Notes under the pieces: model-generated
Told to the model about the DNA's origin: nothing
The model's database searches: none
Seen by the model: the letters and a program-made list of their open reading frames with translations, nothing else
Shown: positions 36,049 through 47,767 of the stretch, in pieces
Layout of the letters: each line of letters begins with the position of its first letter
Position numbering within the stretch: the first letter of the stretch is position 1
Program-made: the position numbers and the translations under genes
DNA from: Prillingera fragicola
Lineage: Eukaryota > Basidiomycota > Tremellomycetes > Trichosporonales > Trichosporonaceae
Reading direction: 5' to 3'
DNA: 64,000 nucleotides
Assembly: GCA_002335605.1 (NCBI GenBank)
Contig: BEDY01000002.1
Location: 744,001-808,000, forward strand

Positions 36049-37265
36049 ATGCCGGGCCCTGATTCTGGGAGGCCTGTCCAAGGTGGACAACACAACGATC
36101 ACGTTGGGTGGCATCACTTGCCTTGGGGCTCCAAGCCCAGGGCGTAGGGACGGTTAGCAGACCGCGCAGTGTACCATATGTACAGCATCAATGCACGCAT
36201 TCAACTGTCGCTTGTGTGCAGATACGTTTGGGCTGACACCGGCAGTTCACAGCATTAGCAGTGACATACCACCACCAACTAGTAGCTTGTGGTCGACCGT
36301 GAGACATTGCAAAACGAATTGGTGGTGCTGTTTGTTGGGTCGACCGTGTGCAACCCACAACCGAAAGTCTGCGACGAGTTAGTAACCGCTACCAGCGCGT
36401 TACACAGGGGCCATTCTGGCGTGGGAAAGGTGAGAGAAACACACCGCAAAGACCAACTACCGTGGCCAAGTGGGACAAGGTGTTGAAGATTGTCAGTGCT
36501 CTGCTTGGGTGTCAATGTACTCACCCAGGACTCTTTGTGGGGGCCAGCGCTAACTAATACAGCATTAACCAGCTTTCGTAGTATCTCCGGCCACGCAGAC
36601 TGTTTGGGCCGCCTTGTGGACAAAAGAAGGGCTATCATTGTCACCCAGACTTGATCGTAAGTATTCATCAGCCACACCCGTGCCACATCGGTGTCCACCA
36701 TCGGCCGTCCTGTCCAGCCAGTCAAGATGTCAGCTGACTTCAGGATGCATTGATCCTGTACTCTATGAATCCTCAAACCTTCACAGGCTTTTCCTTTTGC
36801 TCTTCTCTATGCATTCATTCGTTCCCAGTGGCGGGCATTGAAAGCATGTCCACAAAGTAGGGGTTGGTCACAGTATTGAATGGACAGTGTGAGATCTCCG
36901 TGGTCCCTGATCGGCGTCACCCGAACTGAAAGTCTTGGCTGATGTTCCGTCGATCTCAAAGTGGTGTTGCCCGCAGGTCTCAAGCTGCTCTTGAGACCCA
37001 AGAACGCCGCTTATTGCACTTGTACAAGCCACAGTGAAGCGCAAGGGGGATGAACGACTCGATGCATTGGAGGTGGGACGACAAGCATTGAAACCGGGTA
37101 CGGTGAGCAGAGATGACCGGGGTGGCTCACCCGAGGATTTTCCCGAGTCTTGTTAAAAGTCCCCCCGGTTGAGTCATCACGTCGCTTGCTTCAACACTCT
37201 TTCTCACAGGAATACTTTCATTCTTGGTCTGATTTCTCTGGCTGCTAATAATCCTACGGCTAAGA
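36049..37265. other. Intergenic region, 1.2 kb
   Basis: Between tandem plus-strand genes (MTHFR and MFS). The open frames, such as 36279-36776 minus, show no domain. The last 100 bp is a plausible T/C-rich leader of the MFS gene. Nothing else is recognised. Confidence 0.5.
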
Positions 37266-39110
37266 ATGACGCGTGATCATCTGCCAACAACACAGCCAGC
37301 CGGTAACGACCCACCGGCGGCTTCTGTGGGCACCGCGACTGGCGCACCAGTACAGCCGGCCATGTCCGTCGCCGACGCTCCACCTCAGTTGACTCCTCTT
37401 GTCTCTGCCCAGCTGAAAAAGATGCCTTGGGGTGTCAAGGTATGTCTTTCACGAGCTCTGGTGGCACGAGCTCTGACTGCGCGGTTTCTAACAATACAGT
37501 GGCGCTCCTCCGGCTGGTTCATCACCGCCGTCGTGTGTGGTGGCATTGTGGCTGACATCATTGCTTATGTACGTTACTTTGGGCCTGACTTGCAACTTAC
37601 ACTGCAGGCTATCGTGACGCCGATTCTTCCATATCGTTTGCAAGCTCTGCACTACGACCAGGTGTCGGCGCTCACGTCGTGGCTTATGTTTGCCTACTCT
37701 GGCGGCATCTTTGTCGCGACGTTTCCAGTCGCCTTTTACTTTCACCGCTATCCATATCGTCGCGGTCCTCTCGTCATTGCCGTGCTCGTTATGGAGGCCA
37801 GTTTTGTGTTGTTCATGTTGGGACCGACATACTACAGCCTGCTCATCGCACGTGCCATCCAAGGAGCCGCAAGTGCGGTGGTGTGGACTGTCGGCTTTGC
37901 CCTCATCTGTGAGAACATTGACCCCGCCCATCTTGGAGCCCATCTCGGGTTTGCTTTCTCTGGAGTATCGATTGCGGTCACAATTGCCCCACCCATTGGC
38001 GGTGCTTTGTATCAGCACATGGGGTGGTACGCGCCGTTCATCTTCTGCATTATAATCAATGGAGTCGACCTTGTAGCCCGTATGCTCGTCGTTGAGCAAC
38101 GATGGGTGCGGCAGTGGAAGGCAGACAATGCCACCATTTTGGCCGCTCAGGCAGAAATGCAGGCAGCAACTCGACTCCTGCCCGAACAGCCCGAGGGCGG
38201 CTTGACGCCAAAGGATACAGCGACGAAGGACGTGCCTTATTCAACATCCGTCTCTCCCACTACGACCACCTTGCCGGAAAAGCCAAAGGAGCTCTCGCCA
38301 TGGGGAGTGGTGGTGGCCCTTGCCTCACTTCCTCGTGGAACTGTAGCCTTTCTCATGGTCTTTGTCTTTGGTTTTATTGTAGGCGAAATCGACACAACCC
38401 TCACACTCCACGTCCAGCGCACTTGGAACAAAGATCCAGACTTTGTGGGTCTCGTCTATCTCGCAGCAGCGGCTCCTACTTTTTTTGTCGGCCCCATTGC
38501 GGGTCACTTGGCCGACAAGTGGGGAGCAGAAACCGTTCTCGTCCCCGTGCTCGTGTACTCGCTACCCTGGCTGCCCCTCATGACGCGCAAGTCGTCGTTG
38601 CCCGCGTTCATTGTGTTTTTCGCCCTCACAAAGGTTGCTACCACTTTGCTGAACAGCATCGCATCCTTGGAGATGGCACTGGTTTCAAAGCATAAGGAGG
38701 GAATTTCAGAAATTCACGAGTTTGCCGCCCTGAACTTGGCATTCGCCCTCGCTTCCGCCGCAGGCAGCGTGGCTGGTGGACAGGTCTACGAGCACGTCAA
38801 AAACGGCTGGGAGCTTGTGTGTTGGCTGGGCTTTGCGGCCTTTGCCGTGTGCATCGTGCCAACGGTGATCTGGACCGGTGCCAGGCCCGTAATGGGCAGG
38901 TTTATGGGATGGAAGCGGCGCAAACAGGGTGGCGTCGAGACTGGAGAAGCAGAGGAGGAGCACGCCGCAGAATTGGAGCGTATGGACACGCGAACGCACA
39001 CTGCCACGCTTGCAGGCGTGGCCGCAGGGCCTGTAGGCGCTGCTGCATCTGCGGCCGAGGTTGCTGTCTCCCACGAGATGGTGGCGCAAAAGATCACCAA
39101 GCAGGAATAG
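37266..39110 (+). CDS. Major facilitator superfamily transporter (SLC18-like)
   Basis: A 12-helix secondary transporter of 581 residues. Exons are 37266-37439, 37500-37568 and 37608-39110. A soluble Pro/Ala-rich leader of about 55 residues precedes helix 1 (WFITAVVCGGIVADIIAY). Helix 2 and loop 2-3 (LMFAYSGGIFVATFPVAFYF, RYPYRRGPLV), the helix 4 motif ARAIQGAASAVVWTVGFALI, and the helix 5 G/P-rich motif APPIGGALYQHMGWYAPF match the vesicular amine/polyspecific branch of fungal MFS. A roughly 80-residue central loop separates the halves, and an acidic/Ala-rich tail ends the protein. The substrate cannot be inferred. The first intron (60 nt) is free of stops in frame, so an unspliced model would be 20 residues longer. 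Confidence 0.9.
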   Translation: MTRDHLPTTQPAGNDPPAASVGTATGAPVQPAMSVADAPPQLTPLVSAQLKKMPWGVKVCLSRALVARALTARFLTIQWRSSGWFITAVVCGGIVADIIAYVRYFGPDLQLTLQAIVTPILPYRLQALHYDQVSALTSWLMFAYSGGIFVATFPVAFYFHRYPYRRGPLVIAVLVMEASFVLFMLGPTYYSLLIARAIQGAASAVVWTVGFALICENIDPAHLGAHLGFAFSGVSIAVTIAPPIGGALYQHMGWYAPFIFCIIINGVDLVARMLVVEQRWVRQWKADNATILAAQAEMQAATRLLPEQPEGGLTPKDTATKDVPYSTSVSPTTTTLPEKPKELSPWGVVVALASLPRGTVAFLMVFVFGFIVGEIDTTLTLHVQRTWNKDPDFVGLVYLAAAAPTFFVGPIAGHLADKWGAETVLVPVLVYSLPWLPLMTRKSSLPAFIVFFALTKVATTLLNSIASLEMALVSKHKEGISEIHEFAALNLAFALASAAGSVAGGQVYEHVKNGWELVCWLGFAAFAVCIVPTVIWTGARPVMGRFMGWKRRKQGGVETGEAEEEHAAELERMDTRTHTATLAGVAAGPVGAAASAAEVAVSHEMVAQKITKQE

Positions 39111-39457
39111 TGCGACTTTTCAATCCAAATGGATCTACCAGGAGATTCCTAGCTCAATGTATGTATTGTACGGACTTTGCCAGAATGCAGCGTGTCATCT
39201 GCGGAGCACGTTTGTCGAATACTCAGAGACCACAGCTGCAAGAGCAAAATGACGAGTTCGTGGACTCTGTGCACGTCACCGGCGGTTGCCTTGTCGGTAA
39301 AGGGGCTTAAACTGGTGGCGCTGTTTTGCCTGCTGCTTGAGATTACTTTAACGTTTTATCGACCGCAACGCGCAGAGCACATGCGCAAAGGAAGCTCCTC
39401 AGGTATTGCTTGACATCTCGGTGGTCAACCTCCACCGCACAGGCACACGGGGGCAAA
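39111..39457. other. Intergenic region upstream of MMM1
   Basis: 347 bp between tandem plus-strand genes. It presumably holds the MFS 3' UTR and the MMM1 promoter. Nothing else is recognised. The MMM1 frame is open upstream to 39410 but has no ATG there. Confidence 0.5.
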
Positions 39458-41053
39458 ATGCGTCTTCGGCGCGTAATGTTACCTTTGACTCTCTCTGTTG
39501 CCCATTCTGCCTACTCCGTCGCCATGTCGTATCTCTTTGCCCAAGCGGCGCCCGTCGCTTGGACCTTTACACAAGGCTTTCTTGTTGGACAGGCGTGCTT
39601 TGTTTTTATGTGTCTCGTCTTCATCCGCTACGTCGTCTTTTCAACTACCCCGCCGCAGGATGTGGATGGATGGCGTCGACTTAGGGCTGAGCGTGCCAAG
39701 GTGAGTGGCAGATGTCGATTATGGGCGTTAATCGTTACAGAAGCAATTGCTAAGCTCGACGGCGGTGCCCCCTCCGTCAACGGCGCGCCTCCTGGGAAAG
39801 ACTGCGTACGAGGTGGGCGTGCACCCCAATGAGTCGACAGACTGGATGAACGTCATGTTTGCCCAAGTCTTGCAAGGCTACCGCAACGACTTGCTGGCGA
39901 CTGCAGGCGAAGAGGGGGCGCGTCAGCAATTTGAGCGGTGGCTCAACCCGCCGGGTAGCAGGCAGTCGTGGCTTGTGGGTGCTTCCCTTGCCCGCGGTGA
40001 AATTAACGACCCCAGGATCCCATTGAGGTGACCGCACTGAATCTGGGAACCAGCTATCCAAGCTTGTCAGGTGCTCGGATATGTGCTGCTGATAGGGAGG
40101 GAAATTTGGTCCGCTTTTGCAATGTTCCAAACCGAAACTGACAAACGCAGCGCACCGAGATCGACATTGACTATACCGACACACTCTCACTTTCCATCTC
40201 TACAAATGTCGTTGTCAACTTTCCCCGTCCACGCTTTGCCGTGCTCCCGGTCGCAATCGGTGTTGAGCTGGTGTCGTTTGCAGGAACAGTGAGTGCATGA
40301 ATTCAGCTCACTCTAACTCTGCAGGTCAGTGTTCAAAACCACAACCCCAAAGACGACCGCCAACATTTGCACGTTTGCTTGCTTCCTGTGTTTCATCTCA
40401 ACTTGAAGACGACTAGCTTGTTAGGCAGCAGGGCGAAGTTACAAGACATTCCAAAGCTTGAACAGCTTATTGAGGCTCGCCTGCGCGCAGTGATCCAGGA
40501 CCGATACGTCTATCCCAACAAACTCAAGCTCGCTCTTCCTCGCATCATCTCTCATTCCAATCCCGACACATCTCTCCTCCCCACCGAGGACGACGTTCAT
40601 GCGATGGCAGCAGACGTCATGGCGCGCTCACTGGGAAAACTGGGACAAGGATTCGCGGATCGGATGGCTGCAGTGGCCCCTGCAGAGAATTCCAGTGGCA
40701 TGGGATCAGACGACACGCCACCAGAATCGAGCCAATCATCTCATGTGGACCTGACATCACCTGTGAAGCAACACAAGTCGCCAAAGCCCACGCAGATTCC
40801 GATGCCCCCGCCAGCATTTGCATCTTTGCGGAGTGGAAATGTGAACGCCGCGTCATCCAACTATTCTCAGCCAGGTCGGGCAGCCTCAACAGCTGCCAGC
40901 TCGGCTGTCAACACTCGGCCAGGCTCGGTGGCGGCACCCGGGAGTCTCGGCGGTGGTGTAGACAACCGCCGTTTCCGCAACCAGCTCTCCTCAGCAGGCT
41001 TTTCCGTACCATTGCCTAAGCGTTACTCAGACTCGCTCAACGAACGTTCATAG
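39458..41053 (+). CDS. MMM1: Maintenance of mitochondrial morphology protein 1 (ERMES subunit)
   Basis: The ER-anchored SMP-domain subunit of the ER-mitochondria encounter structure, which moves phospholipids between the two organelles (family knowledge). Exons are 39458-39700, 39741-39974, 40016-40108, 40151-40288 and 40325-41053; 1,437 nt, or 478 residues. A short lumenal N-terminus leads to the single transmembrane helix FLVGQACFVFMCLVFIRYVVF. The SMP domain follows: ESTDWMNVMFAQVLQGYRND, ALNLGTSYPSLSGARICAAD, RTEIDIDYTDTLSLSIST, and PRFAVLPVAIGVELVSFAGT. The Ser/Pro-rich tail is disordered. The third intron needs a weak GTCCGC donor at 40109; I chose it because it alone restores the family pattern (SGARICAADREGNL joined to RTEIDIDY) in frame. 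Confidence 0.92.
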
Positions 41054-41268
41054 ACTCCATCTGTTGCATATTTGTCATTAGCCCGAGGCCCCCCAGGCGA
41101 GCACCAAAGACAAAACCAAAACAAATGTTTTACGTAATCAGTCACGTCGACGTTCTTGCTTCCAGCGCGTCAGTCATGTCCACCACGTCGTTGCCGTCTT
41201 TCAACCGAACATTCAACCTCGTTCAACGACTCTCTACTGCTCAGCAGCTACCTTGGTCTTTGATCATC

Positions 41269-41799
41269 ATGGTAAGTGCTTTCTCGTGGCTGATACTACG
41301 GTCTGTAGTGCGGTAGAGCATGTTCGCGTGGTTTGACTTTTGAGTTCTTCCACCACCGAGCAACTTGGTCCTCAGTGCAGCCACGCCAGAGCCCCAGGCT
41401 ACAGGACTGGCCAAGGAGCAGTCTCTCCGTGCACACCCACCTGCATCTCCAGCATCTACTCCTGTCCAAAACAGTCGCTAACCACGCCAGCCGACCCAAG
41501 CCGACATTCGCCGCAAGAACGCCAACTTTGCCGCTCGCGCGCAGGCTGGCAAGAGGACGGCACGCCCCGCTCGCTCCCTCCAGCGCCGCGGGGTTGGTAC
41601 TTGGATGCTCATGGGTCTGCTGTTCCTTCTTGCTGGTGGTGGTGAGTGCGCGCCCGCGCAGTAGCAGTGGCGATGAAAGGCTACGTCTGCTGGCTAAAAG
41701 CCGGCGCTGCTATTGCCCCTGCTATGCATGCTCGTTTGCTGACGGACAGGAATAATTGAGGTTGTCCGCCTCATCATCGGCGCCATCAAAGGCTACTAG
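41269..41799 (+). CDS. YSY6: Stress-associated ER protein YSY6/RAMP4 (SERP1)
   Basis: A tiny tail-anchored protein that associates with the Sec61 translocon (family knowledge). The model is an exon that is just the ATG (41269-41271), then 41491-41641 and 41750-41799, giving 67 residues. The sequence MPTQADIRRKNANFAARAQA followed by a basic linker (GKRTARPARSLQRRG) and a C-terminal anchor (TWMLMGLLFLLAGGG, then IIEVVRLIIGAIKGY) matches the family throughout. The 219-nt first intron starts GTAAGTG directly after the ATG and ends GCCAG before CCG ACC CAA. No other ATG gives the conserved QADIRRKNA start in frame. The first exon is therefore inferred, while the body of the protein is clear. Confidence 0.85.
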
Positions 41800-43639
41800 A
41801 CAGCGCGGTTTGTTTGAATGCTGGACGTCAGCATGGCACGCCAACATCCATCTTCGCCTCTACCCCCGACGTGGCACCGTCGTGCAACGACGACAGGCTT
41901 CGACTCATAGATATTCTGTACCCCCGCGGCCGTCAAGTGTGGCATAGCATGTATTACGATAGCATCACTGTGTGTGGAATTGCCAGAGCATCAACTTTCT
42001 TACATTCGGTTCGTGCGGGGGTGGGTACGGTCGCGACCCACGTAACATCTGGTTACGCTATCAATGCCCAGTACCCCAGTGTCAACAACGGACAGACTGC
42101 CTCACCCATCGCCACTGCACCTCTTCACCGCTTACTCGCGCAGCTGCGACATGCGCTTTGGACCGAACAAGTTTCATAACAAACAACTGTATATATGTTC
42201 GTGCCCTTTCAATTGGCAGAGCCCACGCAACAGTGTGCCAGAGCTACGCCTAAATCCATAGGGTTCGATGCTGGTTAGAGCATCCTTCTCTCCTCCGTAA
42301 AAAAATAACAGCAATTGCCGTAGAAATCGCGGCTAGAACTGTTCAATAATGGGGATGGCGGTACTCGGACTTGGAAAGGATAGGTTAGTGCTTCTTTTGC
42401 TCGGGATAGTTTTTCTGGAAACAAAGTGCATCTGCGCAGAGTCAGCGTCTGCTCAACGAATTTCTGTCCAAAAGAGAATAGAGGATAGAGGTAGAGGCTC
42501 CGATACCGTTGAAGTGTTTTCGCGCACCTCCGAAGAGAATAGCACAGTGTGAATACGATTAGAAGTTGTTTTCTTCATCGCCGACAACAAATTGATTGGG
42601 AGGTGGTGAGAGGAAGAGACACTCACCATAATGAACAAGGATAGACTTGAAGATGTCTGCTCAGAGATCGAGCAAGCTGGCATGCACCAGCCCGCGGCGT
42701 GACCCCCAAGCACGCCCCAGCCGTGCACCCAAAACGGGTACGGTGGCAGGTGCGGTCCGCGCAAGCAGCCCAACTCTCAAGACGAGAGCAGACTAAAAGC
42801 AATAGACACGCAAAGGGGCGACACTCTTCCACGGGTTGACTCATGCGAGACCAATCGCACACCGATAGGGTGGCGGAGGACGCTTCAGTGATCCCGTCAT
42901 CTGCTGGTGCACATGAACGCGAGGTCCAGCGGTACACGCAGCAGACGCGGCTGAAGCATGTGTCCTCCTGGTCACGGATCTAAGAACCGCGGATGGGGAG
43001 GGGATGAAGAGGAAAGGAGTGGGGGACGCGGAAGGAAAGTTAGGGAGAGACAGGATGGGCTGGGCGTAAGAGCTGCATGCTGAGCTGAGCTGGCTGGGAG
43101 GGGGGATAAAGGTGGGTGAAGAGCAGATACGCAAAACAATCATGCCAGCTTTAAGTGAATGGCACTATAATTTGGGTGCGAGAGTCGCCACCGTGGCTCG
43201 CCACACTGGTGTATCACCGGATATTTCCGGGATCCCTTGGACGCGCGGTGCCTACTAGGCTGGCGGTGGATGAGTGATACGCGCGCCTGGCTGGGATCTC
43301 TGGCTGGGACTCGAGTGGCCAGTGTCTGAGCTGCTCACTTGGTACCGCCGCCGACGTCGACTACTACGGGCGACAACGTCCTGCTCGTCATCCCCAAACC
43401 AACCAACCCATCGCATTTACCAAAGTGTCACAGGCCAACAACCTCCTCGCGTTTCGCCAACAACTCCTGCCTCAGCATACCGACGTCCCCACGTCCTGTC
43501 AACCAACAGCCTGCACGCCAAAAGGCACAGCAATTGCATTTGTCATTGCTCCGTCCTACGTGCTTGATAACCCTCGGGCCCGCACACAGCAGGCCCATAT
43601 CCACTTTCCTGCTCACTCCCCAAAGTCTTCAGAGACACG
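41800..43639. other. Gene-poor region of 1.8 kb
   Basis: Between YSY6 and UBP15, both plus strand. Open frames here are short or compositionally odd, with no domain. The stretch 42240-42420 is more A/T-rich than its surroundings. The last 400 bp may be the UBP15 promoter and leader. No RNA gene could be confirmed. Confidence 0.5.
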
Positions 43640-46600
43640 ATGGTGAGTGGACTGCATACGGGCTACGTCTAGCTTGCGGCCCCGCTGCGTGGGGCGCGGC
43701 TCGGTGTTCGATTACCGGTGGCCATGTCTCCGATGCGCCGCACCCGCGCGTACCACGGCCAGCACTGACACGCCTTCAGCAGCAACAAAATGAGGTGACA
43801 GACATCATTATTGATGAGACTCCCGCGCCCATGGAGGTAGAGGAGATGCCCAATGTCCACGACCGTAAGTTGGCAGCACACCCAGAAGGGTCGGCAAGTC
43901 TCTGGGTAATGCTGACCGAGCAACAGATGAGGCATTCGCTGCCAAGGCAATGCCAGACCTGGGCTTGGAGATTGAAGACTTTCAGGCGCAGACTTGGAAG
44001 ATTGAAAACTGGAGCCAGCAAGCAAAGCGAATGCAGGGCCCAGAGTTTAGCTGCGGTGGTCACAAATGGTGCGCGTCTCAGCGACGCACAGGTAGCTAAC
44101 TCGTGCTCAGGCGTATCCTTCTATTCCCCCAAGGCAACGCCAACGGGCAGCCCAATGACATGGTCTCGGTCTACCTCGACTACGCGAACCCAAAGACAGC
44201 GCCCGAAGGCTGGCATGCATGTGCCCAGTTCTGTCTTGCCATCTCCAATCCCAATGACCCCACTATCCACAACTGCAGCCGTACGTTCAACACAGCTCGG
44301 TGTTTTGATGCCGAACGCGTGTCGCTGACTCATACGTAGACGCCCACCACCGCTTTGTCGCCGAAGAGTGCGACTGGGGATTCACTCGTTTTGCCGACTT
44401 GCGCAAACTGTACAATGCCGACGTCCAGAACGGCAAGACCCGTCCCACGATTGAGAATGACGAGGTTGAGATCACGGCGTTTGTTCGTGTCCTCAAGGAC
44501 CCAACAGGTATCCTTTGGCACAACTTCAACAACTATGACTCGAAAAAGGAGACTGGCCACGTCGGAATGAAGAACCAGGGCGCAACCTGCTACATGAACT
44601 CCCTCCTCCAGTCTCTGTACTGCACAAATACCTTCCGAAAGGCAAGTTTTAGCCGCAAACGCATTGAAACTGACATAGTAGGCAGTTTATCAGATACCCA
44701 CTGACCAAGACGTCCTTACCAAGAGCATACCTCTGGCCCTGCAGCGTGCCTTCTACAACCTGCAGACATCAAACCAGCCAGTCGGCACGACAGAGCTGAC
44801 AACGGCGTTTGGCTGGAAACAGAAGAAAGAGGTTTTGTCTTCGCAGCACGATGTCCAAGAGTTTAACCGCATTCTCATGGACAGGCTCGAGGGGAAGATG
44901 AAGGGCACACAGGCAGAGCACTCGATCGCCGACATCTTCAAGGGCCAGATGAAGAACTTTATCGACTGCATCGATATCGACTTTGAGTCCTCCATCGTCG
45001 AAGACTTCTACGACCTTCAGCTCACCGTGAAGGGTCAGAAGACGCTTCACGACTCTTTCAAAGAGTACGTGTCGGTCGAGACCCTTGACGGTGACAACAA
45101 GTACATGGCTGAGGGTTACGGATTGCAGAGCGCTACGAAGGGTGTCATCTTCCAGTCATTCCCTCCAGTGCTTCACCTCCATCTCCGCCGCTCGGAATAC
45201 GACTTTGACCAGGGTATGCTCATCAAGGTCAACGACCGTCACGAGTTTCCCTTCACCATCGACCTCGCCGAGTTCCTTGACGAGTCGGCCGATCGTTCAG
45301 TATCGCACGTGTACAACCTTCACAGTGTGCTTGTCCACTCTGGAGACGGTAACCAGGGTCACTACTATGCCTTCATCAAGCCGGAACTGGATGGCCGTTG
45401 GTACAAGTTTGACGACGACCGCGTTACGCCTGTCACGGACAAGGAGGTTCTCGAGGACAACTTTGGTGGCGACGTGCTCAACGGTGTGGTTCCCCCTCAC
45501 CAGCGTACGCAGGCTCGCACAATGAAGAAGTGCAACAATGCCTACATGCTGGTTTACTTGCGCGAGACCGAGGCCGCCAAGATTCTCGCGCCCCTCACCG
45601 AGGCAGACACGCCCATGCATCTCAAGGAGCGCCTTGACGCCGAACTTGAGCAGCAAGAGGCCATGAAGCGCGAGCGGGATGAGCAGCACCTGTACCTCAC
45701 TGCCAAGGTGATCACCGACGACATCTTCTCGCGTCACCAGGGCTTTGACCTTGCTTCGTTTGACGACAAGAACCTGCCTGCGACCGAACTCCCCACGTTC
45801 CGTGTGCTCAAGAACGAGACCTTTGCCACGTTCAAGGCACGCATCGCCCAGTACTTTAAGATCAACGAGCGTGACTTTAGGCTGTGGGTGTTGGTTAACC
45901 GTCAGAACAAGACGATTCGCCCCGACGTGCCGATTCACGACAGCGAGGCACACCAGACCATGGAGTTTATCCGTACCAACATGGCCGCGCGTGTTGCTGA
46001 CCTTCGCCTGTACCTCGACTACAACCCGGACCATGCCAAGTTCAACGCGTTACATGCCGACCCCAACAACCCCCCCATCATGATCTTCCTCAAGTGGTTC
46101 GACTGCGCGCACCAGACCCTGCTCGGTCAAGGCAAGGTGTTCGTCAGCAAGAACAGCAAGGTCAGCGACCTGTACCCCATCATTCAGGAGAAGATGGGCT
46201 GGCCGTCGTCTACACCTATCAAGCTGTACGAGGAGATCAAGGCCGGAATGATTGAGGGCATGAAGGTCAAGCAGACCTACGCGGCCAACGAGATTCAGGA
46301 CGGAGACATTATCACGTACCAGGTTGACATGACCGAGAAGGAGGTGTCCGACCTCGAGTCGCAGTCGCTGTACTCGAGTGTGCCTCAGATCTACGACTTC
46401 CTCCAGAACAGGGTTCTTGTCCGGTTCAAGCCTCGCAACGAAGAGGGACCTCAGGCGCCTCCAGAGTTTGAGCGGATGCTTAGCAAGAAGATGACGTACG
46501 ACGTGATGGCTCACCGTGTCGGTGACTATCTCAAGCACGACCCGTTGAAGCTGCGCTTTACCTCGTCCAACCCCCAAACCGGAGCTCCAAAGGCCATCAT

Positions 46601-47367
46601 TAAGCGTGCCCTCAACCAGAGTGTCGCCGACATTACGCAGACCAACTACTACTCTCAGCACCCCAACGTCATTCTCTACTATGAGTTGCTCGACATTAGC
46701 ATCATCGAGCTGGAAACGAAGAAGTCGCTCAAGGTTGTCTGGACTGGTCGCGACAACAAGGAGGAGGCGACGCACCCCTTCTTGCTCCCCAAGACCAGCA
46801 CATTCAATGACGTCGCCGAGCACCTGTTGCGCGTGATCAACCTGCTCCCAGGTGGTACTGGCCGCATTCGCATCTTTGACATCAACAGTACCGGTCGCGC
46901 ACAGCGCGAGTACACTGGTTCGGAGATGATCGGCAACCTCGCAGAACCCGCCGAGCTGTTCGCCGAGGAGATTCCTGCCGAGGAGGTCAACCCGGCTGAC
47001 AACACCAAGATTGTCAACCTATTCCACTACTCGCGCGACCCGTCCAAGACTCATGGTGTGCCGTGCAAGTTTGTGCTCATCGAGGGCGAAAAGTTTGTCG
47101 ACACGAAGCGGAGGATACAGGAGCGCATCGGCGTCTCGGACAAGGAGTTTGCAAAGTATAAGTTTGCCCTTGTCCAGTCGACGGTGTTCAAGCAGCCTTC
47201 AGCTGTTGAGGAGGGTAAGTGTAGTGCTTGGCTACCAATGATGTGCTCAAGCTGACGCTTCAGATGACATTTTGTATGACCACAAGTGGGTGGGTGACGA
47301 CGCTCTGGGTCTCGACCACCTGGACAAGAGGCCCATCAAGGGCGAGAAGGGTATCACCATGCGCTAA
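43640..47367 (+). CDS. UBP15: Ubiquitin-specific protease, UBP15/USP7 type
   Basis: A large deubiquitinase of 1,112 residues. Exons are 43640-43642 (ATG only), 43780-43864, 43927-44068, 44111-44280, 44340-44641, 44682-47214 and 47264-47367; 3,339 nt. After an acidic leader comes a MATH/TRAF domain (TWKIENWSQQAK, HHRFVAEECDWGFTRFADL). The USP catalytic core follows, with the Cys box NQGATCYMNSLLQSLY (Cys about residue 217), a QHDVQEFNRILMDRLE segment, and the His box GDGNQGHYYAFIKPE (His about 461). The remaining ~600 residues match the tandem ubiquitin-like region of USP7. The order MATH-USP-UBL repeats defines this subfamily. Intron 44642-44681 has a GC donor (AAG then GCAAGT). The ATG-only exon is inferred from the in-frame join to CAG CAA CAA. 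Confidence 0.93.
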
Positions 47368-47767
47368 GCAGTGTTGATCTTTCTCTCTCTGCCACTGCCA
47401 CATATACCACTGGCCTCTTGTCTCGTACCCATTCCCTTTCCCTATCTCCCTCGCCCGCAATCATTGCCCCCTCGCCAGCCTCTCCTGCTCCCAACAGATG
47501 CTCCGGCCCGCCACCTCCTGCCGAATAGCGCCGAACCTATTCAGCGTCCGCGGCACCAAGTGTGCAGCATTGCAAAGGGCAGTGACGCTGTGTTTGTACC
47601 GTGAATCCAGATGAAGCGAAATATGTTAGCAGAGGTAGGAGAAGAAGTAGATGTGCACACAGATGAATCGTGAATCGTAAATGGAGGGCAGGTTTAAGGC
47701 GCTCAAGTTGTGTTTCGACGTCATGACTGAACCGTTCTTGCCACCGCACTGTCCGTTCACAACTAAA
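47368..47767. other. Intergenic region, UBP15 to MRS6
   Basis: 400 bp between tandem plus-strand genes. The first 200 bp is C/T-rich, as expected for a 3' UTR. The rest should hold the MRS6 promoter. No specific element is recognised. Confidence 0.5.

Noticed and set aside
42258..42300. GGTTCGATGCTGGTTAGAGCATCC, resembling the 5' half of a tRNA
   Set aside because: No anticodon arm or T arm follows; the sequence runs into an A-rich stretch. At most a chance match or a fragment.
45297..46823. Minus-strand frames of 245 and 257 codons inside UBP15
   Set aside because: They are shadows of the strongly coding UBP15 exon, Val/Leu/Arg-rich, with no family match.
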